This document shows positions 8,520 through 15,524 of a DNA stretch of 64,000 nt, piece after piece. The notes below the pieces were generated by a model. That model worked only from the letters and a program-made list of their open reading frames with translations, had not been told where the DNA came from and did not search any database. The position numbers and the translations under genes were made by a program. Source of the stretch: Prosthecobacter gellanilyticus (GTDB taxonomy: Bacteria; Verrucomicrobiota; Verrucomicrobiia; Verrucomicrobiales; Verrucomicrobiaceae); the NCBI RefSeq assembly GCF_007992435.1, contig NZ_BKAG01000020.1, positions 1-64,000 of the forward strand. Direction: 5' to 3'. Position 1 is the stretch's first letter; the number at the start of each line of letters is the position of its first letter.

Positions 8520-9572
8520 ATGCCTTCCGAGTCCGAAATCCACGCCGCCCTGGCCACCGTCCGCTATCCCGGTTTCAGCCGCGACATCGTCTCCTTCGGC
8601 CTCGTCAAAGGCGTCTCCGTGGAAGGCGGAAAGGTCACCATCGAGATCTCCCTCGCCACCCGTGACCCCAACATCCCGCGCCTCATCCATGAGCAGGTCG
8701 AGGCCGCCCTAAAGCAGGTCCCCGGCGTCACCGAACCGAAACTGAACTTCGACATCAAGGAGCCGCCGAACACTGCCCAGGGCAATGCAGCCAGTCTGCC
8801 CAAGTCCAGCATCCCCGGCGTGAAGCGCATCATCGCCGTTGCCTCCGGCAAAGGCGGCGTCGGCAAGAGCACCGTCGCCAGCAACCTCGCCGTCGCCTTG
8901 AGCAAGTCCGGCGCCCGAGTCGGACTTTGCGACTGCGACCTCTACGGCCCCAGCATCGCCCACATGTTCGGCAGCAATGAGCGCCCTTATCAGAACGAGG
9001 AGCAGCAGATCGTCCCCATCGAGCGCTACGGCCTCCAGCTCGTCAGCATGGGCTTCCTGCTGGACGACGACAGCCCCGTCATCGTCCGCGGCCCCGTCGC
9101 CACTCGCTACACCCAGCAGTTCCTCCGTCAGGTCGCCTGGAACGATCTCGACTACCTCATCCTCGACCTCCCGCCCGGCACCGGAGACATCCAGCTCACC
9201 ATCGTCCAGACCGTCGCTCTCGATGGCACCGTCATCGTCACCACCCCGCAGGAAGTCGCGCTCATCGATGCTCGCAAAGCCGTGACCATGTTCCAGAAGG
9301 TGAACGTCCCCATCCTCGGCATCATCGAGAACATGAGCTACTTCCTCTGCCCCAGCGATGGCCAGATCTACCACATCTTCGGCAAAGGCGGCGGCGACCA
9401 CGAAGCCAAGCGCCTCGGCGTCCCCCTCCTCGGCCAGATCCCCATCGAAATGACCGTCCGCGAAGCCGGCGACGAAGGCCACCCCATCGCCCTCGAAGAC
9501 ACCGCCAAGTCCGCCTCCTCCAAAGTCTTCCACGAAATCGCCGCCAAACTCCGCGCCACCGTGGCTGCCTGA
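8520..9572 (+). CDS. Mrp/ApbC family iron-sulfur carrier ATPase
   Basis: 350 residues. Residues 1-90 form a MIP18 (DUF59) domain; then comes a P-loop NTPase of the Mrp/NBP35 family with the deviant Walker A GKGGVGKS at 110-117. The DCDLYGPS segment and the DLPPGTGD motif follow. The family loads and transfers Fe-S clusters. A point to note: the cluster-binding CxxC usually found after ENMSYF reads CPSD here, so the second cysteine is missing. Other proteins of the family without the pair exist. Monocistronic; it ends at a bidirectional hairpin facing the Fic gene. Confidence 0.92.
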   Translation: MPSESEIHAALATVRYPGFSRDIVSFGLVKGVSVEGGKVTIEISLATRDPNIPRLIHEQVEAALKQVPGVTEPKLNFDIKEPPNTAQGNAASLPKSSIPGVKRIIAVASGKGGVGKSTVASNLAVALSKSGARVGLCDCDLYGPSIAHMFGSNERPYQNEEQQIVPIERYGLQLVSMGFLLDDDSPVIVRGPVATRYTQQFLRQVAWNDLDYLILDLPPGTGDIQLTIVQTVALDGTVIVTTPQEVALIDARKAVTMFQKVNVPILGIIENMSYFLCPSDGQIYHIFGKGGGDHEAKRLGVPLLGQIPIEMTVREAGDEGHPIALEDTAKSASSKVFHEIAAKLRATVAA

Positions 9573-9575
9573 CGT

Positions 9576-9599
9576 AAAACGAATTTTCCAATTCGTTTT
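9576..9599. terminator. Bidirectional hairpin between convergent genes
   Basis: A perfect 10-base stem (AAAACGAATT/AATTCGTTTT) with a TTCC loop lies right after the Mrp stop and just downstream of the convergent Fic gene. A-rich and T-rich flanks on both strands suit termination in both directions. Confidence 0.7.
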
Positions 9600-9611
9600 C
9601 TGGGGCGGTGA

Positions 9612-10694
9612 TTAACTTCCTGTTAGGTCGAGCGTCACGCCGCTGAGCAGGGCAAAAAGTGGATCATTGATGTAAAAGTTGGTTTTTCCCATCTTTTGTT
9701 TCCTCACAAATCCCGCAGTAGCGAGCTGCTCCAGATACTTGCCGGCGGTGATTCTCGAAACCTCCAGCTCACGCTCGATGAATTCGATCTTCGTATAGGG
9801 ATGGCGGAAAAGGTTGTTGAGCAAATCCTGGCTGTAGAGCTTGGGCAGACGTTCACGCAGATCATGTTTCGTCTTCAGCATCAGCTCGCGCAGGGCCTTC
9901 ACCAGCGTGACGGCGCTGCGGGAGGTCAGCGCCACGCCGCGCAGCAGGTAGCAGCACCACTCGGCCCAGCGATTCTCGTCACGCACCGTTTGCAGAAGGC
10001 GATAGTAGTCCGGTTTCGTCAGAGTGATGTACCGGCTCAAATAGAGCACCGGCAGTTCCAGCAGTCCGTCACGTTGCAGCATGAGCAGATTCAGGATTCG
10101 CCCCGTGCGCCCATTGCCATCATAGAAGGGGTGGATGCTCTCAAACTGATGATGGGTGATCGTCATGCGCAGCAGCGGGTCCAGGCCGTCATCCGCATGA
10201 ATGAAATCAATCAGGTTGCCCATGAGCGATTCCACCTCGGCGGCACTTTGGGGAGGTTCGTAGATGACCTCCCCCGAGCTCTCATTCTTCAAAACGGTGC
10301 CCGGGAGCTTGCGTAGTCCTGCACGATTCTGCTCCAGCTCCGCCTGGACGGAGAGCAGAGTTTCCAGCCGGATCAGACCGGAGGACTTCACCGCTTCGTA
10401 ACCAGTGCGCAACGCTGAGACATAGTGCCGCACCTCCTTGGCTGCCGGCGTGACACTGGAGTCCTCCTGCGAAGCATACAGCTCATCGTGGGTCGTGATG
10501 ATGTTCTCGATCTCTGAGCTGTCCTTCGCCTCCTGAATGGCCAGCGTGTCCAGCAAGATGCCCTGATTGGGAAGTGATTCGCAGAGTCCTTTCAGCTCCG
10601 CCAAGTGTCGGTGCGCCTCAGCCAATGCCATCCAGACCTCACGTGTCTCCAGTGAGGAAGAGTTCGCTAATGGCAGCGGTGATAGCCTGGACAT
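9612..10694 (-). CDS. Fic family AMP-transferase with N-terminal inhibitory helix
   Basis: 360 residues. The catalytic Fic motif HPFYDGNGRTGR lies around residues 187-198, with all key residues (His, Asp, Gly-Asn-Gly-Arg). An inhibitory S-x3-E-N motif (S59 to N64) precedes it, as in class II Fic proteins where the glutamate blocks ATP. The N-terminus matches the Fic_N/DUF4172 type, and the last ~80 residues look like a winged helix (SRITAGKYLEQL). Fic enzymes transfer AMP onto hydroxyl groups of proteins. The C-terminal helix-turn-helix and the palindrome over its own start codon suggest self-regulation. No toxin partner gene is visible. Confidence 0.92.
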   Translation of the reverse strand: MSRLSPLPLANSSSLETREVWMALAEAHRHLAELKGLCESLPNQGILLDTLAIQEAKDSSEIENIITTHDELYASQEDSSVTPAAKEVRHYVSALRTGYEAVKSSGLIRLETLLSVQAELEQNRAGLRKLPGTVLKNESSGEVIYEPPQSAAEVESLMGNLIDFIHADDGLDPLLRMTITHHQFESIHPFYDGNGRTGRILNLLMLQRDGLLELPVLYLSRYITLTKPDYYRLLQTVRDENRWAEWCCYLLRGVALTSRSAVTLVKALRELMLKTKHDLRERLPKLYSQDLLNNLFRHPYTKIEFIERELEVSRITAGKYLEQLATAGFVRKQKMGKTNFYINDPLFALLSGVTLDLTGS

Positions 10695-10764
10695 GTATAG
10701 AAAAAGAGGTTTTTCTTATCATGTTGTCATTGTCATGTAAAGAAAACGCCTTTTTCTATACATG
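10692..10764. promoter_or_regulatory. Large inverted repeat over the fic start and promoter
   Basis: The arms at 10692-10716 and 10741-10764 share a perfect 15-base outer core, CATGTATAGAAAAAG, with further pairing inside. The left arm includes the fic start codon. Between the arms, reading on the minus strand, TTTACA and TAAGAA are 17 bases apart and could be the promoter. A dimeric regulator, possibly Fic itself, could bind here. Confidence 0.65.
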
Positions 10765-11303
10765 AGGGATGATGTCGGGTCGACACCAGCCTTGATCCAC
10801 CTGGATCTGCTTGGATCGACCGCCTCACGTAGCAGCTGGCGTTAGCCTGCCGTTCTTTGAATCTGCGAAGGCCCTCCTGCCCATTTCACCCATCCAACTT
10901 GGATCAGGTCGGATTGAGTCGGATCCCCTCTTCAAACCACCGTAAACAACCGTCAACCACTGCAAACTACCGTAAACGGCTCCTTCAAGCCCTGATCTAC
11001 CGCGATTAACCTTGATCACCTCGAGGAGCGCGAATGGCCCCAATCGCAGGACAGAGTTCCAACCCCGATTCACTCGGATTGACTCGGATCGGCTCCTGAA
11101 ACCACCGTAAGCAACTGTAAACCATCGCAAACAACCGTAAACGGCCATCAATGCTCCGGCACAGCCCATGGCCAATCGTCCACCGCCCACGAAACTTCCG
11201 TCTTCATGTTCGCGTCGTGTCCTCATAAGTCCCTCACCATCCACGCCCCTCCCATCCCCGAAAAGGGACCCAAGCGGACCCTTTGGACACCGTTGTCAGT
11301 GAA
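10765..11303. repeat. Intergenic region with two copies of a compound repeat
   Basis: Two related blocks (about 10,895-10,985 and 11,060-11,145) each contain a GGATTGA-type stretch followed by four 10-base units resembling ACCGTAAACA (for example 10,937-10,977 and 11,103-11,143). Read on the minus strand they give a repeated VYGxLxW pattern in a 139-codon open frame, which I take to be a by-product of the repeats. No real gene is supported. Confidence 0.6.
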
Positions 11304-12068
11304 CTAGATCACGCCCGAAATCTCATCCGTCCTCAGAAACACATTTTGTTTGGCCGTCGCGTCATCCCCCGCAAGTGACCTCGGCGCGATCATCGTCGAA
11401 TTGATGATGCGTGAAGCCTGCGGGTCCGGGTTCCGGATCGTCGCCCCATGCATCACCCCGGGGCTGAATCGCGCATCCCCAGGCGCGGTGGAGCTGTTGT
11501 TGATCAGCACAAGGCGCGATCGGTCTTCATGCCAGTCCTCAAGATGAGTCGTGTAAGGCTCCAGCAGCTTCGCTCCGGCGGGAAACATGGGATTGTGCTC
11601 CTGTAGAAACTCAGCCGGAGTCAGCCCCAGGTCCCGCGCACAGCGACTGTAGTCCGCGATGTGCAATGAACTTCGGACCGAGGTAGCCTCATACCCCAGC
11701 ATCAGCAGCGAGGTCTCAGGCGCGCCGTCCAGATGCAGCTTCGTGGTCGTCTGCTGATCAAACCGACCCATCGACAGATACTCCAGTCTCTCGCCCCAGC
11801 GCCCGTCAAACTCCCGCGAAAGCAGCTCCTTCAGCCTGACCATCACCTCGCGCAGAGCTTTGGACCCCGTCCCCTCGGGCAGCACCACCACGCCAAAGCC
11901 CGGCTGCTCCCAGTCCGTCCGAAAAACCTTTCGGAAGAGCATCTCCGCATGCTCCTCCAAGCCATCAGGACCGATGGGAAACATAGGCAAGGACGAGGAG
12001 ATCATCTCAAACGATTCAAGAAGTGCAGGGAAGCCCAGCCAGCCGCCAATAGCCCCTTTCAAAGCCAT
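11304..12068 (-). CDS. Hypothetical protein, possible 2-oxoglutarate/Fe(II) oxygenase fold
   Basis: 254 residues, soluble, no signal peptide. The central KLHLDG holds an HxD pair, and about 90 residues later VMHGATIRN supplies a histidine, with an arginine about eight residues beyond. This order, HxD...H...R, is that of the double-stranded beta-helix oxygenases, but spacing and flanks are not those of a subfamily I recognise. The downstream stretch RLVLINNSS fits a beta strand before the distal histidine. No operon partner. Treat as hypothetical. Confidence 0.6.
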   Translation of the reverse strand: MALKGAIGGWLGFPALLESFEMISSSLPMFPIGPDGLEEHAEMLFRKVFRTDWEQPGFGVVVLPEGTGSKALREVMVRLKELLSREFDGRWGERLEYLSMGRFDQQTTTKLHLDGAPETSLLMLGYEATSVRSSLHIADYSRCARDLGLTPAEFLQEHNPMFPAGAKLLEPYTTHLEDWHEDRSRLVLINNSSTAPGDARFSPGVMHGATIRNPDPQASRIINSTMIAPRSLAGDDATAKQNVFLRTDEISGVI

Positions 12069-12105
12069 CCGTGTCCTCTGCGCTATCTGCGGTTAAAAAT
12101 TCTAT
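12069..12105. repeat. Dispersed CTGCGxTATCTGCGG repeat, single copy
   Basis: The segment TCTGCGCTATCTGCGGTTAA and its following AAATTC match the core of the 108-base tandem repeat at 36,345-36,625. It lies directly upstream of the 11304-12068 gene. A dispersed repeat family is the simplest reading. Confidence 0.6.
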
Positions 12106-12211
12106 CCCTCCTGAGAGCCCCGGAAACCCCGCCCTATTCCAGAAACTTCACTCCCGTGAAAGACCGCCCCCACCCCCACGTTAAGGGGGGCGAAATTCCT
12201 CATTCCCCCCA

Positions 12212-14482
12212 ATGAAACTCAGACTCACCGCCCTCCTGTTCATCGCCTCGCTCACCAGCGCGGGCGCCCTTTCCCTGGAAGAGGTCCAGGCCAAGGCTGC
12301 CCAGATCGACAAGCTGGTCGCGACCAATCTGGAAAAGCAGAAGGTCCAGGCCAATGCCCCGGCCTCCGATGACGTCTTCGTCCGCCGCATTTACCTCGAC
12401 ATTGCCGGCCGCATCCCCTCCCTGAAGGAGAGCGCTGATTTCCTGGCCGACCAGACCCCGGACAAGCGCGCGAAGCTGATCGACGAGCTCCTCGCCTCGG
12501 ACGGCTACGTGCAGAACTTCTACAACTTCTGGGCAGACATCCTCCGCGTCCGTTCCCAGCTCGCCGTCGGCAACAGCCAGCCTGCCGGAGCCGCTTATTC
12601 GAACTGGATCCGCGAGTCCCTGGCCAAGAACATGCACTATGATGACATGGTGCGCGAGATGGTCACCGCCAGCGGCAAGACCTATGAAAACGGCGCTGTC
12701 GGCTTCTACCTGCGGGACTACAACATGCCGCTGGATAACATGGCCGTGACCACCCAGGTCTTCCTCGGCACCAGCATGGTCTGCGCCCAGTGTCATAACC
12801 ATCCGTTCGATAAATGGACGCAGATGGACTACTACCAGCTCGCCGCTCACACCTACGGCATGACCAGCACGAATGGCCTTAGCAACCCGCTGCTCTCCAG
12901 CATGTTCGGCGGTTACGGCGCCAAAGGCATGAAAAAGCGCACGAAGGGCGGCCCTTCCATTGATGCCTTCATCCCGGAAGGAGTGGAGCGCCGTGACATG
13001 GGCAAGGCCATGACCGAGATCCTCCGCCCGCTGCGGTATAACACCGTCCTGGACCAGACCGACAAAAAAGGCCTCCAGCTTCCGCACGACTACCAGTACA
13101 CGGATGCCAAGCCCAAGGCCACCATCGCCCCGGTCATCCCCGCTTCCTTCTCCAAGGACGGCAAGATCGTCAAAGGCGATGAGAAGCCCGTCTTCCCCTA
13201 TGCCGACTGGATGACCTCCAAGGACAACCCGCGCTTCACCACCGTCATTGCGAATCGTCTGTGGAAAAAAGTCATGGGCATGGGCCTCATCGAGCCTGTC
13301 GATGAAATCACCGACTCCACCGTGCCGAGCAACCCGCAGCTCATGACCTTCCTGGAGCAGACCATAAAGGACCTGAACTACGACATGAAGGCCTACCTGC
13401 GCATCCTTTACAACACCCCCGCCTATCAGCGTACCGCTTATACCAAGGATGTCGAGCTTGGCGAGGTCTACCACTTCCCCGGCCCGCTTCTCCGCCGCAT
13501 GAGTGCTGAGCAGATCTGGGACAGCATGGTCACCCTCTACAAGCCCAATCCGGACACCCCGAGCATCGAGGCCGAGATTGATCGCGACTCCACCCTCCGC
13601 CGCATCGAGTGGCTGGACCGCTCCCTGAACACACTCAGCCCGGAAGAACTCGCCAAGGCCACCGCCGAGATCGCCCTGAAGCAGAAGCAGCTTTCTGCTG
13701 ACGTCCGCAAAGCCCAGGAGCAGCTCACCGAGGCGAACAAGACCAAGGATGAAGACGCCATTCGTGCCGCCAAGCGTGTCGTCGGCAACCAGCGCAAAGC
13801 CATCGACGAAGCCGCGCAGGAAATTGTCTTCACCACCGGCTTCAAGAAATTCGCCCAGCTCGCCCGCGAAGGAAAACTTGAGGAGCAGATCAAAGACCCC
13901 GAGTTCGCCAAGGAAATTGCCACCGCCATCAAGGGCAAGGAAGGCGCTGACCTCAGTCTCGATGAAGCCCTCGGCATCTACAACAAAGGCCTTCGCGCCC
14001 GCCTCGCCGACCAGCAGCAGAAGCGCCTCAAGCGCGATGCCGAGCAGCTCAAAGCCGACACCAAGCCCGAGCTTGCGTCCCTCAAAGCCTGGGAAAACTA
14101 CCGCGACACCTACATGATGCGTGCCGCCGATCTCCGCAGCCCCGCTCCGAACGGCCACTTCCTCCGCGAGTTCGGCCAGAGCGACCGCGAGCTCGTCGAA
14201 AACGCCAATGAAGACGCCACCGTCGGCCAGGCTCTCATGGTGCTGAATGGCAAGACCTTCAGCAACCTCATGAACCCCTACACCATGGTTTCCCGCGCCC
14301 TGCGCCGCACCGAGAGCGGTGAGCAGGCCATCGACACCATCTACATGGCCCTCTTCAGCCGCAAAGCCACCGCCGAGGAGAAAGCCCTCCTCCAGCCCGT
14401 CGTCGCCGACAACACCGTCACCGGCAAAGGCGATGCCCTCTGGGCCGTCCTCAACACCCGCCAGTTCTACTTCATTCAGTAA
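12212..14482 (+). CDS. DUF1549/DUF1553 protein without cytochrome domain
   Basis: 756 residues with a signal peptide (about 1-19). DUF1549 starts with FVRRIYLDIAGRIPS and includes CAQCHNHPFDKW (C191, C194, H195), a CxxCH that may bind haem or metal. The C-terminal DUF1553 part includes the RLWKKVMGMGL and YLRILYNTPAYQRT signatures. A charged, Lys/Glu/Ala-rich stretch around residues 470-590 is probably a coiled coil, unusual compared with the other two relatives in this window. It lacks the N-terminal PSCyt1 domain. No DUF1501 partner follows; a terminator comes directly after the gene. Confidence 0.88.
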   Translation: MKLRLTALLFIASLTSAGALSLEEVQAKAAQIDKLVATNLEKQKVQANAPASDDVFVRRIYLDIAGRIPSLKESADFLADQTPDKRAKLIDELLASDGYVQNFYNFWADILRVRSQLAVGNSQPAGAAYSNWIRESLAKNMHYDDMVREMVTASGKTYENGAVGFYLRDYNMPLDNMAVTTQVFLGTSMVCAQCHNHPFDKWTQMDYYQLAAHTYGMTSTNGLSNPLLSSMFGGYGAKGMKKRTKGGPSIDAFIPEGVERRDMGKAMTEILRPLRYNTVLDQTDKKGLQLPHDYQYTDAKPKATIAPVIPASFSKDGKIVKGDEKPVFPYADWMTSKDNPRFTTVIANRLWKKVMGMGLIEPVDEITDSTVPSNPQLMTFLEQTIKDLNYDMKAYLRILYNTPAYQRTAYTKDVELGEVYHFPGPLLRRMSAEQIWDSMVTLYKPNPDTPSIEAEIDRDSTLRRIEWLDRSLNTLSPEELAKATAEIALKQKQLSADVRKAQEQLTEANKTKDEDAIRAAKRVVGNQRKAIDEAAQEIVFTTGFKKFAQLAREGKLEEQIKDPEFAKEIATAIKGKEGADLSLDEALGIYNKGLRARLADQQQKRLKRDAEQLKADTKPELASLKAWENYRDTYMMRAADLRSPAPNGHFLREFGQSDRELVENANEDATVGQALMVLNGKTFSNLMNPYTMVSRALRRTESGEQAIDTIYMALFSRKATAEEKALLQPVVADNTVTGKGDALWAVLNTRQFYFIQ

Positions 14483-14512
14483 ACTTTGTTAGGCTGAACC
14501 CCTTCAGAAAAC

Positions 14513-14547
14513 ATCCCTCCGCTCACGACCCGTGACGGAGGGATTTT
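14513..14547 (+). terminator. Rho-independent terminator
   Basis: The stem ATCCCTCCG-C-TCACG pairs with CGTGACGGAGGGAT around an ACC loop with one bulged C, followed by TTTT. It lies 30 bases after the DUF1549/1553 stop. Confidence 0.85.
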
Positions 14548-14815
14548 CATTTCAAGCCCCTGGTGAACTGCGTCGGAGCCCATTGTCCGCGGGCGAAGGT
14601 GGCGCGGAGCTGCAATGAATCCGCGCACTCCCCCTAACCAGCGCCTTCTCCAACGGGGTCCAGTTCACGCGCCAGCAAAGTAGCCATCACACTCCGTGTG
14701 ATAAGCCCACGATTCCCGCCAACACGCGACCTCCTCGCCCATTGCCTGAGCGCAACCGTCAAAGATCTCTGTGAAAATCTTTCTACCCTCAATCTTTCTA
14801 CCAAACCTCCCGCCT
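14548..14815. other. Intergenic region without recognised gene
   Basis: No convincing gene; two copies of the CCTAACCA motif occur nearby (14,633-14,640 here and 14,863-14,872 in the next gene). Short open frames show no codon pattern or family match. Confidence 0.5.
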
Positions 14816-15379
14816 TTACACCCCTGGCTTCCACTTGATCCCACACCCCGTGCTAGGCACCTGCCTAACCAACGGCGCTTCACCGGCCAGCATCACCTTC
14901 ACCGCCTCGCGCAGATCCTTGCCCGTCACCGGCTCGCTATTCTTCGGCCGCGCTGCATCAAACTGCCCGCAATAGGTCAGCTTCAGCTCCCCATCGAAGA
15001 GATAGAAATCCGGCGTGCATGCCGCCACATAGGCCTTCGCCACCTCCTGGCTTTCATCCACCAGATACGGAAAGCTCCATCCAAACTTCGCCACAAACTC
15101 CGGCATCTTCTCCGGCGCATCGGCAGGGTACTTCACCGCATCATTGGAGTTGATCGCCACCACCCCCACACCCTGCGTTTCCAGCTCCTTCGCAAGCTCC
15201 GCCAGCGCTGGTGCCAGATGCACCACATACGGGCAGTGATTGCACACAAACATCACCATCAGCCCGCGAGGTCCGCGCACATCATCCAGGTTAAAAACCT
15301 CCCCCTGCGAATCCGGCAGCTCAAACTCAGGAGCCCGGGAACCGATGGGAAGAATGCGTGTGGAAGGTGTTTCAGCCAT
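14816..15379 (-). CDS. Thioredoxin-fold peroxiredoxin/AhpC-TSA-like protein
   Basis: 187 residues from the ATG at 15379; an in-frame start 19 codons further upstream is less likely because the domain begins right after MAETPST. The thioredoxin fold has CNHCPY, a CxxC at C46/C49, then DAVKYPADAPE and the CTPDFYLFD segment of the AhpC/TSA redoxin family. Proteins of this set are thiol-disulfide or peroxide reductases in the cytoplasm. It is divergent from the next DUF1549 gene with 145 bases between starts, so the two may share a control region. Confidence 0.85.
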   Translation of the reverse strand: MAETPSTRILPIGSRAPEFELPDSQGEVFNLDDVRGPRGLMVMFVCNHCPYVVHLAPALAELAKELETQGVGVVAINSNDAVKYPADAPEKMPEFVAKFGWSFPYLVDESQEVAKAYVAACTPDFYLFDGELKLTYCGQFDAARPKNSEPVTGKDLREAVKVMLAGEAPLVRQVPSTGCGIKWKPGV

Positions 15380-15524
15380 GAGATGCGTTAGCCTTGTTTC
15401 GACAACTGCCAAGGCGCAAAGTAGGCCGGATCGCATGCCCCTCGGGCCGAAACCCCGCCTGCGCTGGACATCACCGTCACTTGGAAGGAGCTTTGCCTCA
15501 GGAGACGTTATAGGACTCTACATC

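Noticed and set aside
10825..11244. 139-codon minus-strand frame with a repeated VYGxLxW pattern
   Set aside because: The amino-acid repeat follows from 10-base DNA repeats lying in the gap; no ribosome site or homologue is recognised.
12200..14158. 652-codon open frame antisense to the DUF1549/DUF1553 gene
   Set aside because: Low-complexity Gly/Val/Leu-rich translation, no start context, fully covered by a recognised gene on the other strand.
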